The notes under the pieces: generated by a model | Seen by the model: the letters and a program-made list of their open reading frames with translations, nothing else | What the model was told of the DNA's origin: nothing | Databases searched by the model: none | Program-made: the position numbers and the translations under genes | Shown: positions 1 through 8,435 of the stretch, in pieces | Layout of the letters: each line of letters opens with the position of its first letter | Position numbering within the stretch: position 1 is the stretch's first letter | NCBI RefSeq assembly: GCF_900111095.1 | Contig: NZ_FOGB01000002.1 | Coordinates: 359,405 to 423,404 of the forward strand | Length of the DNA: 64,000 bases | Reading direction: 5' to 3' | Source of the DNA: Amphritea atlantica | Lineage (GTDB): Bacteria > Pseudomonadota > Gammaproteobacteria > Pseudomonadales > Balneatricaceae

Positions 1-1198
1 CACCGTCCAGGGTGGGCCAGCGGGTGGCCTGACTGAAGGCGGTCTGGGTGGGAATGCCGGCAGGGCCCGCTTTGTAAAACTCCATCACTTCTGCCGATGG
101 ATTACGCATGATGTCCCACTTATCCAGCGCGTCTTTCATCGTGGGAGCGTGTACGGTTGGGGCATCGGTATGCAGTTTTCCGGCGCGGTCCAGTTCACCC
201 AGAATCGCCATGATGCCACCGGCACGGTGAACATCTTCGATATGGTATTTAGGCGTGTTAGGAGCCACTTTACACAGCTGAGGCACGTTGCGTGACAGAC
301 GATCAATATCGGTCATGGTGAAATCGATCTCAGCTTCCTGAGCGATCGCCAGCAGGTGCAGAATGGTATTGGTTGACCCGCCCATGGCGATATCCAGTGT
401 CATTGCGTTCTCGAAGGCTTTAAAGCCAACGGATCGCGGAAGCAGTGAAGCATCGTCCTGCTCATAATAACGCTTTGCCATCGAGACAATGCTGCGACCG
501 GCTTCCAGAAACAGCTCTTTGCGATCTGCGTGGGTAGCAACAACGGTACCATTGCCGGGCAGTGCCAGTCCCAGTGCTTCCGCTAGACAGTTCATTGAGT
601 TAGCGGTGAACATCCCGGAACATGAGCCACAGGTTGGGCAGGCAGAACGCTCAACGGCATCAACCATCTCATCTGAGGCGGACGGATCAACCGCCATCAC
701 CATCGCATCAACCAGATCCAGTTTGTGCTCTGAAAGCTTGGTTTTACCCGCTTCCATCGGACCGCCGGAAACAAAAATAACCGGAATGTTGAGGCGCATC
801 GCCGCCATCAGCATCCCCGGAGTGATCTTGTCACAGTTGGAGATACACACCAGTGCGTCGGCGCAGTGAGCATTCACCATATACTCAACGGAATCCGCGA
901 TAATATCCCGTGATGGCAGTGAATAGAGCATGCCATCGTGACCCATAGCGATACCGTCATCGATAGCGATGGTATTGAACTCTTTGGCTACGCCGCCAGC
1001 CTTTTCAATTTCACGGGCGACCAGTTGGCCCATATCCTTCAGGTGGACATGGCCTGGAACAAACTGAGTGAAGGAGTTGGCGATAGCGATGATCGGCTTC
1101 TGGAAATCGTCATCCTTCATCCCCGTGGCGCGCCAAAGTGCGCGGGCACCGGCCATATTTCGACCTGCGGTTGAGGTCTTGGAGCGATATTGTGGCAT
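1..1198 (-). CDS. ilvD: Dihydroxy-acid dehydratase, N-terminal part (cut by window edge)
   Basis: IlvD dehydrates 2,3-dihydroxy-isovalerate and 2,3-dihydroxy-3-methylvalerate to the 2-keto acids in valine/isoleucine synthesis. About 399 codons are present of a family length near 610, so the C-terminal third lies left of position 1. The minus-strand reading begins [19 protein letters not shown], the standard IlvD N-terminus. It carries the Fe-S ligand regions [12 protein letters not shown] and [18 protein letters not shown], and then [14 protein letters not shown]. The start at 1198 is fixed by this N-terminal match. No neighbour on the same strand lies upstream, so it is probably transcribed from its own promoter in the 1199-1404 gap. 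In that gap I recognised no leader peptide or attenuator. Confidence 0.96.
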   Translation of the reverse strand, partial: MPQYRSKTSTAGRNMAGARALWRATGMKDDDFQKPIIAIANSFTQFVPGHVHLKDMGQLVAREIEKAGGVAKEFNTIAIDDGIAMGHDGMLYSLPSRDIIADSVEYMVNAHCADALVCISNCDKITPGMLMAAMRLNIPVIFVSGGPMEAGKTKLSEHKLDLVDAMVMAVDPSASDEMVDAVERSACPTCGSCSGMFTANSMNCLAEALGLALPGNGTVVATHADRKELFLEAGRSIVSMAKRYYEQDDASLLPRSVGFKAFENAMTLDIAMGGSTNTILHLLAIAQEAEIDFTMTDIDRLSRNVPQLCKVAPNTPKYHIEDVHRAGGIMAILGELDRAGKLHTDAPTVHAPTMKDALDKWDIMRNPSAEVMEFYKAGPAGIPTQTAFSQATRWPTLDG

Positions 1199-1404
1199 GC
1201 ACAGATCCTCTGCGGCTGTAGTGGATTTTTGTATAAGACCGCGGATTATAGCAAAACTCTCCGCGGGAATATCTAACAATCCATTTTATCAGGGCAAGTT
1301 GGGGTATGAATTGCGGATTACCCGCATCTGGACGGCCATAACGGGCTATTGTTTAGCGCAGTAAAAACGTATTCTTAGAGGGAGTCTGATTCCGGGAGGC
1401 GTTA

Positions 1405-1659
1405 ATGGTTATAGATAAAAAACAGATCCGTTCTGATCGCTGGCTGAAAATGATGATGCGTACCGGTGTACCGGTGGCTATTGTGAGTATTCTCTGTCTC
1501 TGGCTGGGGCAGTTAATGGCATCCCCGGCGCTGGGAAGTGTTTTTCTGGTGACCATGCCGATCGCGCTGCTGATCGGGTTTATTTACAACATTCGATACG
1601 TGATGCTGGCGTTGCGCGCCCGGCGTCAGGCGGCAGACAGCAGCTCCAATCATGAATGA
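1405..1659 (+). CDS. Small two-TM membrane protein of unknown function
   Basis: An 84-residue protein with two hydrophobic segments, roughly residues 21-38 and 43-66, separated by a very short turn and followed by an arginine-rich tail (RARRQ). This pattern suggests an inner-membrane hairpin with the C-terminus inside. A strong ribosome site (GGGAGG) precedes the ATG. Its 3' end overlaps the start of the Crp/Fnr regulator by 8 bases, so the two are translationally coupled and probably co-transcribed. I recognise no family; a role linked to the regulator is inferred from the overlap only. Confidence 0.7.
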   Translation: MVIDKKQIRSDRWLKMMMRTGVPVAIVSILCLWLGQLMASPALGSVFLVTMPIALLIGFIYNIRYVMLALRARRQAADSSSNHE

Positions 1660-2317
1660 CCTGACCCTGCTGACCGATCAGTTTCCACTGCTGCAACAGC
1701 TGGATGAGGTCGGACTGGCAATCCTCAGCCGGGCGCAGCGAGTCCAGCTGCCGGCAGATCAGGTGGTGTTTCATCAGGGCAGTGCCTGCACTCACTTTAT
1801 TATTGTCGTTTCCGGTGTGGTGAAGGTGCTGGGAAGAAACGCCAATGGCCGGGAGCTGATACTGTACCGGATCGAAAATCAGGGGTCCTGTGTACTGACT
1901 ACCTCCTGCTTGCTGGGGGCTGAGGATTATCCTGCGGAGGGGATTACCGAGACCGAGGTGACTGCATTTCTGATCCCTCTTTCTGAGTTTCAGCGGGCGA
2001 TTGCCGAATCGGAAGGGTTGCGGCGATTTATATTTGATTCCTACGGTGAGCGACTGGCAAAGCTGATTGGTCTGGTGCAGGAGATCGCTTTTGAACGTAT
2101 CGAAAAGCGACTGGCCCGCTATCTGATTGAACATGTTGGTCCTGGCTTTGTGTTGTTACGCTCCCATCAGGAGATCGCCGACGAGCTGGGCACCGCCCGA
2201 GAAGTGGTTAGCCGGCAGTTGAAACAGTTTGAGCAGAAAGAGTGGGTGGCCCTGAGCCGTAATCAGGTGCTGTTTCTGAATAAGAGCGCGGTTAAACGCG
2301 CGGCAAAAGAGAGCTAA
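1652..2317 (+). CDS. Crp/Fnr-family transcriptional regulator
   Basis: This 221-residue protein has the two-domain Crp/Fnr layout. An N-terminal cyclic-nucleotide-binding-like beta barrel spans about residues 10-125 (PADQVVFHQGS, then HFIIVVSGVVKVL). A long dimer helix follows, then a C-terminal winged helix at about 150-215 (SHQEIADELGTAREVVSRQL). It lacks the N-terminal cysteine cluster of FNR, so it is not an oxygen-sensing Fe-S FNR. Cysteines at about residues 47, 78 and 85 (SACTHF, SCVLTTSC) could be redox-sensitive, which is inference. It overlaps the upstream membrane gene by 8 bases. A palindrome 30 bases downstream of its stop, in front of the DUF2892 gene, is a candidate binding site. 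Confidence 0.88.
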   Translation: MNDLTLLTDQFPLLQQLDEVGLAILSRAQRVQLPADQVVFHQGSACTHFIIVVSGVVKVLGRNANGRELILYRIENQGSCVLTTSCLLGAEDYPAEGITETEVTAFLIPLSEFQRAIAESEGLRRFIFDSYGERLAKLIGLVQEIAFERIEKRLARYLIEHVGPGFVLLRSHQEIADELGTAREVVSRQLKQFEQKEWVALSRNQVLFLNKSAVKRAAKES

Positions 2318-2347
2318 GTAAAAAAACAGAGTGACTAGTGCCTTCAG

Positions 2348-2383
2348 TGTGACTTTGTCACAGACAGGGTTCTCTATTAAATT
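2348..2383 (+). promoter_or_regulatory. Crp/Fnr-like palindrome overlapping a promoter for the DUF2892 gene
   Basis: TGTGAC-TTT-GTCACA (2348-2362) is a perfect inverted repeat. It resembles a Crp-type site (TGTGA...TCACA) with a 5-base rather than 6-base centre. TTGTCA at 2355-2360 and TAAATT at 2378-2383, 17 bases apart, make a plausible -35/-10 pair, so the site would cover the -35 element. The adjacent Crp/Fnr gene is the obvious candidate protein. Binding and its sign are inferred. Confidence 0.5.
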
Positions 2384-2423
2384 GATAATACCCCCAAAGC
2401 TGAATAAACCTGAGGATGGAAAA

Positions 2424-2621
2424 ATGGAAAAGAATATCGGATCTGTTGATAAAGCGGTACGTATTCTGGTCGGTCTGGTGCTGATTGCTCTTGTGTTTGT
2501 GGGGCCTCAAACCGTTTGGGGATGGATCGGTGTACCAGTGATTGCGATCGCTCTGTTTGGCTGGTGCCCGCTATACCGGGTGCTGGGTGTCAGTACCTGT
2601 AAAAAGTGCTCAGCTGAGTAA
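2424..2621 (+). CDS. DUF2892 (YgaP-like) inner-membrane protein
   Basis: A 65-residue protein. It starts MEKNIGSVDKAVRILVGLVL, has two short hydrophobic helices and ends WCPLYRVLGVSTCKKC. This matches the DUF2892 family, a two-helix membrane domain also found fused to the YgaP rhodanese. The ATG at 2424 was chosen because GAGGATGG precedes it and the family begins with this segment. The longer in-frame extension upstream runs through the palindromic operator. The three C-terminal cysteines are usual in the family. The link with a Crp/Fnr regulator suggests redox or sulfur stress control, which is inference. Confidence 0.85.
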   Translation: MEKNIGSVDKAVRILVGLVLIALVFVGPQTVWGWIGVPVIAIALFGWCPLYRVLGVSTCKKCSAE

Positions 2622-2654
2622 GCAATCAGCAGCTCGACTATGATGTATTAAACC

Positions 2655-2680
2655 AACCGGCCACACTGGCCGGTTTTTTT
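2655..2680 (+). terminator. Rho-independent terminator after the DUF2892 gene
   Basis: A 9-bp perfect stem, AACCGGCCA / TGGCCGGTT, with a CAC loop is followed by a run of T. It closes the membrane protein-Crp/Fnr-DUF2892 group. Confidence 0.9.
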
Positions 2681-2806
2681 ATGCCTGAATGCAGCAGTGT
2701 AAAGATAGGTAAAGCGGAGCAGGACCGCGGACAGTTCAGGATCGGTTCAGTCCTGTGGCACGACAATAGGCTACATACTCCAAAGAACAGAGATGGGAGA
2801 GTAGTC

Positions 2807-3355
2807 ATGAAAAAGATCATTGCAGGCAGTCTTATACTATTGGGACTTACGTCCGGAATGGCTCAGGCGGACCCCCGCTTTAAAGAGAAAAGGCATCATC
2901 AGGAATTCGCCCGGGTGACCCATGTTGAACCGATTGTGGTGCAGACCGAGCGTCGCATCCCCCGCCGTGAATGCTGGGAAGAAGATGTGCGTTACGAAAC
3001 CCCGGCTCATCACCGTAAATCTTACACAGGGCCTATACTTGGCGGTATCATAGGCGGAGCGATCGGTAACGAGCTGGGCGCAGGCCAGGATAACAAGAAG
3101 GTGGGTGCCGTTGTCGGGGCCGTGCTGGGGGCATCCATCGGTAACGATATCAGCCGTAACAGTCACCATCGTGGTAACAACGTTGAATATCGTACTGAAA
3201 CACGCTGTAACGTTCAGCACGATATTGAGTATTATGAGCGGGTAACCGGTTATAAGGTGACCTACCGTTATAATGGTCAAACCTATCAGACCCGTATGGA
3301 TCATGATCCGGGTGATCGGATCCGGGTACGCGTCAGCGTTAGTCCTGTTTCCTGA
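2807..3355 (+). CDS. Glycine-zipper 2TM-domain envelope protein
   Basis: This 182-residue secreted or envelope protein has a signal peptide at residues 1-21 (MKKIIAGSLILLGLTSGMAQA). A glycine-zipper hairpin of the 17 kDa surface antigen type covers about residues 68-105 (GGIIGGAIGNELG, then GAVVGAVLGASIGND). A basic C-terminal region follows, with YRTETRCN and RYNGQTYQTRMDHDPGDRIRVRV, typical of this family. The start was set at 2807 because the signal peptide begins there; the frame is open further upstream but without signal character. The family is thought to sit in or at the outer membrane; its function is unknown. Confidence 0.85.
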   Translation: MKKIIAGSLILLGLTSGMAQADPRFKEKRHHQEFARVTHVEPIVVQTERRIPRRECWEEDVRYETPAHHRKSYTGPILGGIIGGAIGNELGAGQDNKKVGAVVGAVLGASIGNDISRNSHHRGNNVEYRTETRCNVQHDIEYYERVTGYKVTYRYNGQTYQTRMDHDPGDRIRVRVSVSPVS

Positions 3356-3384
3356 TTTAAGCTGTAAATGAATGGGTGATAATA

Positions 3385-3690
3385 ATGTTCAGAACGTTCT
3401 CATATACACTCCTTGCCCTGCTGATGGTAACGACTGCGGCGACTGTTGCGGCGGCGGGGGTGGATGAGACCCGCGCTGAATTCAGAGTAGAATCCATGGT
3501 TTTTGCCGCAAACCGGGTGTCCCTGCAACAGGCAGCGGCCACTGCCAGGCAGAATCATGGGGGCAAAGTTGTAAAGGCGGAAACCCGGAATCGCGGTGGG
3601 CGAATCGTGCATTTTATCCGGCTGATCAATAATGGCCGGGTAAAAACCATTATGATCGATGCCGAGACCGGTCAGGAGCTATCGCCTTAA
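3385..3690 (+). CDS. PepSY-domain periplasmic protein
   Basis: The protein has about 101 residues. A signal peptide (FRTFSYTLLALLMVTTAATVAAA) is followed by a PepSY-like domain, with VSLQQAAATARQNHGGKVVKAE and then IDAETGQ at the end. PepSY domains are thought to bind or inhibit proteins in the periplasm and often accompany two-component systems. An alternative GTG start lies three codons upstream at 3376. The gene sits 36 bases in front of the response regulator, so it is likely the first gene of that operon and may be an input or feedback element for the kinase (inference). Confidence 0.82.
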   Translation: MFRTFSYTLLALLMVTTAATVAAAGVDETRAEFRVESMVFAANRVSLQQAAATARQNHGGKVVKAETRNRGGRIVHFIRLINNGRVKTIMIDAETGQELSP

Positions 3691-3726
3691 GGTGGTAACC
3701 GCCATCCACAGGAATGGAGTAACAGA

Positions 3727-4419
3727 ATGAAACTGTTGGTAATAGAAGATGATATGGATCTGCGTCGTCAACTGGTGACGGCCCTGAATGATAGCGGCTA
3801 TACCGTTGAAGAAGCGGAAGATGGTGAAGAGGGGCTCTACCTGGGCAGTGAGTTTCCGTATGATCTGGCGGTTGTCGATATCGGCCTGCCAAAACTGTCG
3901 GGGGTTGAGGTGATTCGTCGCTGGCGTAAGCAGGATATTAACTTCCCGGTTATTATTCTGACCGCCCGGGGGGACTGGCAGGATAAAGTCGAAGGGTTGG
4001 AAGCGGGTGCCGATGACTATCTGGTTAAACCATTTCATATTGAAGAGCTGATGGCCCGGCTGAACGCCCTGCTGCGAAGAGCGGCGGGTCATGCCAAACC
4101 GATGCTGGAGTTTGGGCCGCTGAAGCTGGACAGCAGTGGGCGTAATGTTTATCTCAATGACAGCTCAGTTAAGCTGACCAGCTATGAGTACAGAACACTG
4201 GAATATCTGATGCTGAATGCCGGTAAGGTGATCTCCAAGAGTGAACTGACTGAACATCTGTACCATCAGGATTTTGACCGTGACAGTAACGTGTTAGAGG
4301 TGTTTGTCCGACGGCTGCGTCAAAAGCTGGATCCGGACCAGTCACTCCAGCCCATTGCCACCGTGCGTGGACTGGGGTATCGCTTTGATCTGCCTGCCGG
4401 AGCGTCAAATAACGCATGA
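3727..4419 (+). CDS. OmpR/PhoP-family response regulator
   Basis: A 230-residue regulator. The receiver domain covers residues 1-115, with acidic pair E7/D8/D9, phospho-acceptor D51 (VVDIGLP), T79 and K101 (LVKPF). A winged-helix DNA-binding domain follows at about 127-222 (LTSYEYRTLEYLM, then NVLEVFVRRLRQKLDP and RGLGYRF). Sequence and partner resemble PhoP. The stop overlaps the start of the kinase gene by 4 bases (ATGA), as in tightly coupled two-component operons. The target genes are unknown; the PepSY gene upstream is the first candidate. Confidence 0.93.
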   Translation: MKLLVIEDDMDLRRQLVTALNDSGYTVEEAEDGEEGLYLGSEFPYDLAVVDIGLPKLSGVEVIRRWRKQDINFPVIILTARGDWQDKVEGLEAGADDYLVKPFHIEELMARLNALLRRAAGHAKPMLEFGPLKLDSSGRNVYLNDSSVKLTSYEYRTLEYLMLNAGKVISKSELTEHLYHQDFDRDSNVLEVFVRRLRQKLDPDQSLQPIATVRGLGYRFDLPAGASNNA

Positions 4420-5765
4420 TGCCCCGTGCTCTTCGTGCTCGCCTGCTACTCGCTTCACTTTTGTTGTTGCCGGTATTCTTCGGCCTGACAGGGTTTGCCC
4501 TGCAGCAGGCGTTTCACCACAGCCTGGAGGCGGCCGAGGAAGAGCGGCTGAAGCTACAGGTCTATCTTATTCTGGGGGCTGCAGAGCTTCAGGGTGATCG
4601 TATTATGATCCCTGATAGCCTGCAGGAGCCCCGCTACGCGCAGGTTGAGTCGGGTCTTTACGGTTTCCTCCATGACAGCAAAGATATGCTGGTATGGTAT
4701 TCAGAGTCTGCCAAGCTGATCTCCGATGCACTGGTCGAACAGCTAAAGGTGGATGGACTCAATACCGGTGATTCACGCTTTTATCGGCTGCCGGAGCACG
4801 GTGTATTTGTCTATCAGTTTGCCCTGTTGTGGGAGATTGCCGGGCGTGAACATAACTATGTGTTCACGGTTCTGGAGTCCGATAGCCAGGTAAAAACTGA
4901 ACAGAAAGCCTTTAATGCCCAGCTATGGGGCTGGCTGGGCGCGGCGATTTTTCTCTTTCTGCTGGTGGAAACGGCGCTGATCCGCTGGGGGCTGAAGCCA
5001 CTGACCCGGCTGGCAGGAGACCTCAAGCGCATTGAGCTGGGGCAGAGCGATAGACTCACCGGCGAATATCCCACTGAGGTTCAGGCGGTTACCGATAACT
5101 TCAACCTGCTGATCAGTAATGAACGTCTGCAGCGGGAGCGCTATCGCAACACTCTGGGAGATCTGGCCCATAGCCTGAAAACCCCGCTGGCGGTGATCCG
5201 GGGAGCCCGGCAGGAGCGTCTTAGTTTTGATGAGTATCAGACCCTGGTAACGGACCAGGCGGGGCGGATGGATCAGATTGTACAGTATCAGCTGTCCCGT
5301 GCCGTTAAAAGTCAGGGGCGGACCCTGGCAAAGAAAACCCCGGTGGCACCGATTATTGAGCGGATGGTCACCGCTTTGAATAAGGTCTACCGGGATAAAA
5401 ACATCGGGGTGGAACTGACTCTGGACGGTGAATATCAACTGCCTGCTGATGAGCGGGACCTGATGGAGTTGCTGGGTAATATCCTCGAAAATGCCTATAA
5501 ATATGGCCACAGTCAGGTAGCGGTCTGTTTCAGTAATGGCGCAGGGATGTTGCAGATCGATATCGCGGACGATGGAGACGGCATCTCTCCCGGGTTGCGT
5601 CAGACGATTCTCAAACGTGGCGAGCGGGCCGACACTTCCGCTCCGGGACAGGGGATCGGTTTGTCGGTTGCCGTGGATATTCTCAGTAGTTACGACGGCG
5701 AGCTGGAGATTGGCGAGTCGACGCTGGGTGGGGCCCTGTTTACGATCAGGATGCCGCTCAATTAA
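4416..5765 (+). CDS. PhoQ-like sensor histidine kinase
   Basis: A 449-residue inner-membrane kinase. TM1 is at about residues 10-30, a periplasmic sensor domain at about 31-168, TM2 at about 170-190, then HAMP. The dimerisation/phospho-acceptor helix has H252 (DLAHSLKTPLAVIRG, close to the PhoQ H-box). The ATPase has an N-box (LLGNILENAYKYG) and G-boxes (ADDGDGISPG, then GQGIGLSVAVDI). It overlaps the response regulator by 4 bases. PhoQ-type kinases sense divalent cations or envelope stress. The exact signal here is not readable, although the sensor domain is acidic in places. It is the last gene of the PepSY-RR-HK operon. Confidence 0.92.
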   Translation: MMPRALRARLLLASLLLLPVFFGLTGFALQQAFHHSLEAAEEERLKLQVYLILGAAELQGDRIMIPDSLQEPRYAQVESGLYGFLHDSKDMLVWYSESAKLISDALVEQLKVDGLNTGDSRFYRLPEHGVFVYQFALLWEIAGREHNYVFTVLESDSQVKTEQKAFNAQLWGWLGAAIFLFLLVETALIRWGLKPLTRLAGDLKRIELGQSDRLTGEYPTEVQAVTDNFNLLISNERLQRERYRNTLGDLAHSLKTPLAVIRGARQERLSFDEYQTLVTDQAGRMDQIVQYQLSRAVKSQGRTLAKKTPVAPIIERMVTALNKVYRDKNIGVELTLDGEYQLPADERDLMELLGNILENAYKYGHSQVAVCFSNGAGMLQIDIADDGDGISPGLRQTILKRGERADTSAPGQGIGLSVAVDILSSYDGELEIGESTLGGALFTIRMPLN

Positions 5766-5780
5766 CTCCGTCGCGCGGGT

Positions 5781-5807
5781 GCCCGGTTAATCAGACCGGG
5801 CTCTTTC
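5781..5807. terminator. Weak hairpin between the kinase and argA
   Basis: GCCCGGT / ACCGGGC with a 7-base loop, followed by TCTTT, lies between two convergent genes. The T-run is short, so termination strength is doubtful. Confidence 0.45.
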
Positions 5808-5816
5808 CCGCTAACG

Positions 5817-7154
5817 TCACTCCAGCGGCTTAACAAAGGCCTTGGAGTTTCGTTGATAGTTATACATCTCCTGCTTTTTGTTCGGCAGGCTGCTGATTGT
5901 AGCAGGTTCAAAACCCCGCTCAATAAACCAGTGGGCGGTGCGGGTGGTCAGGACAAACAGCCGGGTAAGGTGCTGTTCGCGGGCCGATTCCTCAATCGCC
6001 CGCAGCAGTTTCTCTCCCCGGTCACCGCCGCGATATTCCTGAGATATCGCCACACAGGCCAGTTCGCCGATCTGTTCCTCCGGGAAGGGGTAAAGCGCAG
6101 CACAGCCCACGATAGCACCATCCAGCGCAACCACCGTAAACTGATTGATCTCGGCTTCCAGCAGTTCTCTGGAACGACGTACCAGAATACCGGCTTCTTC
6201 CATCGGCCTGATAAGCTCCAGAATACCACCTACATCCTCAATCGTAGCGGCCCTTACCTGTTCGTAAGAGTGCTCAATCACCATGGTGCCGATACCATTA
6301 CGGCTAAATAGTTCGGACAGCAGTGCCCCGTCTTCCCGGTAGCTGATCAGGTGGCTGCGGGCCACCCCATGCCGGGAGGCTGTTACGGCCGCTTGCAGAT
6401 GGCGACAAAGCTCCGATGGCACCTGATCGGGCGAGCTGTGCTTTGCCATATACTGGTTGACCAGGCGTTCGGCGGTGTCGGCCAGTAACTCAGAGCGCAG
6501 TGCCTCGGTACTGTCCCGTACGCCGCCATCCTCACCAAAGAGAATCAGTTTGTCGGCATCCAGACTGATGGCGACCTGAGTGGCGACATCCTCAACGGAG
6601 AGATTAAACACTTCGCCGGTGGGGGAGTAACCCAGATGGGACAGCAGCACAATATTGTTGATATTCAGTTGTTGCCGTATCGCATCCTGATCGACCCGGC
6701 GCACCTCGCCGGTATGGCAAAGGTCCACCCCGTTGTAGACTCCAAAAGGTCTGGCGGTGACAAAATTGCCGCTACAGACCCGGATTTTGGCACCATGCAT
6801 GGGCGAGTTGGCCAGCCCCATTGACAGTTTTGCCTCAATTTCGATTCGCAGGCTGGCGGCGGATTCGATAACGCAACGCAGCGTCTCTGTATCGGTGACC
6901 CGCAGGTGGTGGTGAACCCAGTCTTCAATATTCTGCTGTTCAAGTTTTGCTTCGATCTGCGGCCGTGAGCCGTGCACCAACACCAGTTTGACACCAAGAC
7001 TGTTCAGCAGGGCGATATCGTGAATGATATTGGCAAAGTTGGGATCGGCAAGCGCCTCCCCTCCCAACATCAGGACGAAGGTCTTCCCCCGGTGGGCGTT
7101 GATATAGGGAGAACTGTGACGAAACCAGTTTACGTATGGGTTATCATTAATCAC
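5817..7154 (-). CDS. argA: Amino-acid N-acetyltransferase (N-acetylglutamate synthase)
   Basis: ArgA makes N-acetylglutamate from glutamate and acetyl-CoA, the first step of arginine synthesis. The 445 residues agree with the classical bacterial ArgA length. The N-terminal amino-acid-kinase-like domain (VLMLGGEALAD, LVLVHGSRPQIE), which normally carries arginine feedback control, spans about residues 1-285. The C-terminal GNAT domain spans about 295-445 (CVAISQEYRGGDRGEKLL for acetyl-CoA binding). It begins 2 bases after the argE stop, so argE-argA form an operon joining the first and the deacetylation steps of the pathway. Confidence 0.96.
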   Translation of the reverse strand: MINDNPYVNWFRHSSPYINAHRGKTFVLMLGGEALADPNFANIIHDIALLNSLGVKLVLVHGSRPQIEAKLEQQNIEDWVHHHLRVTDTETLRCVIESAASLRIEIEAKLSMGLANSPMHGAKIRVCSGNFVTARPFGVYNGVDLCHTGEVRRVDQDAIRQQLNINNIVLLSHLGYSPTGEVFNLSVEDVATQVAISLDADKLILFGEDGGVRDSTEALRSELLADTAERLVNQYMAKHSSPDQVPSELCRHLQAAVTASRHGVARSHLISYREDGALLSELFSRNGIGTMVIEHSYEQVRAATIEDVGGILELIRPMEEAGILVRRSRELLEAEINQFTVVALDGAIVGCAALYPFPEEQIGELACVAISQEYRGGDRGEKLLRAIEESAREQHLTRLFVLTTRTAHWFIERGFEPATISSLPNKKQEMYNYQRNSKAFVKPLE

Positions 7155-7156
7155 GA

Positions 7157-8308
7157 TTAAAAACAGTACCTTGCAATCAGTTGTTCCAGTACCGCTACTG
7201 TAGGCTTAATCTGATCAAAAGCCAAATATTCATCGGGCTGGTGGGCCTGATCGATTGAACCCGGCCCCATGACGATGGTATCCATCCCTAATTCCTGTAA
7301 AAACGGGGCTTCAGTACCAAAGGCAACCGCTTCGGCCTGATAGCCGGTCAGTTTTTCCGCGGTACTCACCAGTTCAGAGTGCTTGTCGTTATGAAATGGG
7401 GGCAGTCCGGGAAACAGTGGTTCGGTGATGATCTCTACACCAAATTGTTGCTCCAGGGGGTGTAAGCGCTTGCTTACTGCTTCGCGCAGGTTCTCTGGAG
7501 ACATCCCTGGCAGTGGCCGCAGGTCATACTCCAGCTCACAGGCGCCACAGATACGGTTAGGGTTGTCGCCACCATGGATGCAACCCAGATTGAGAGTTGG
7601 GACCGACACTGCAAAATCACTGTTGTGATAATCTCTCTGTAACTCCCGGCGAAAGCTGATCAGCTCGCCCAGCACGGAATGCATCGCATCCAGCGCGCTG
7701 GCACCCAGGTTGGGATCTGAAGAGTGGCCTGCACGCCCCTTGATGCGCACCTGCTCCATCATGATCCCTTTATGCATGTAGATGGGCCGCAGGCTGGTAG
7801 GTTCGCCAATGACCGCATAGCGGGCTTTTGGCCGGCCAGCTTCTGCCAGTGCCCGGGCTCCACTCATGGAGCTCTCTTCATCGGCCGTCGCCAGAATGAT
7901 CAGCGGTTGTTGCAGTGGCTTATCGACGAACTGGCGGGCCGCTTCAATTGCGACAGCAAAGAAACCTTTCATATCGCAGCTGCCCAGGCCGTAGAAACGG
8001 CCATCTTTTTCGGTCAGCTTGAACGGATCACTGTTCCACCGTTCAGCATTAAATGGCACGGTGTCGGTGTGACCCGACAGCACCAGCCCGCCGGGACCAC
8101 TGCCCAGGGTGGCGATCAGATTAGCTTTTCCCGGGTATCCCGGCACCGGCATCACCTCGGTGCTGAATCCGAGATCGGATAGCCAGGTGTCCAGTTTCTC
8201 AATCACACCCAGATTGCTCTGGTCCCAATGCGCAGCGGTGCAGCTGACAGAGGGGGTGGCGATCAGTTCTGTAAGCATTGTCAGCAGGTCAGGTGTGGAG
8301 GGTTGCAT
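7157..8308 (-). CDS. argE: Acetylornithine deacetylase
   Basis: ArgE is a zinc M20-family amidohydrolase that removes acetyl from N-acetylornithine to give ornithine. The 383 residues match E. coli ArgE (383). Metal-site and catalytic motifs are visible: LVLSGHTDTVPFN (His and Asp), YGLGSCDMKGFFA, TADEESSMSGARA and the C-terminal GTEAPFLQ. It is the first gene of argE-argA. The presence of both ArgA and ArgE indicates the linear (non-recycling) arginine route, unless an argJ lies elsewhere. Confidence 0.95.
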   Translation of the reverse strand: MQPSTPDLLTMLTELIATPSVSCTAAHWDQSNLGVIEKLDTWLSDLGFSTEVMPVPGYPGKANLIATLGSGPGGLVLSGHTDTVPFNAERWNSDPFKLTEKDGRFYGLGSCDMKGFFAVAIEAARQFVDKPLQQPLIILATADEESSMSGARALAEAGRPKARYAVIGEPTSLRPIYMHKGIMMEQVRIKGRAGHSSDPNLGASALDAMHSVLGELISFRRELQRDYHNSDFAVSVPTLNLGCIHGGDNPNRICGACELEYDLRPLPGMSPENLREAVSKRLHPLEQQFGVEIITEPLFPGLPPFHNDKHSELVSTAEKLTGYQAEAVAFGTEAPFLQELGMDTIVMGPGSIDQAHQPDEYLAFDQIKPTVAVLEQLIARYCF

Positions 8309-8367
8309 AGCTGTATCCGATTCTTATTGAGTTATCACCATATTGTGCAGCTTTCAGCAGAAATAAA

Positions 8368-8393
8368 AAAGGCGACCCTTACCGGGTCGCCTT
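8368..8393 (-). terminator. Rho-independent terminator behind the PiT transporter gene
   Basis: AAAGGCGACCC pairs with GGGTCGCCTTT. Read on the minus strand, the stem is followed by TTTTTTATTT. It ends the DUF47-PiT transcript before argE. Confidence 0.9.
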
Positions 8394-8435
8394 TAATTTA
8401 TTCGCTGCGGAAGCTCTTTTAACTGAAGAGCCTGT

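Noticed and set aside
2331-2423. N-terminal extension of the DUF2892 protein from an upstream in-frame start
   Set aside because: The extension reads through the palindrome and promoter, lacks a ribosome site and is not part of the family.
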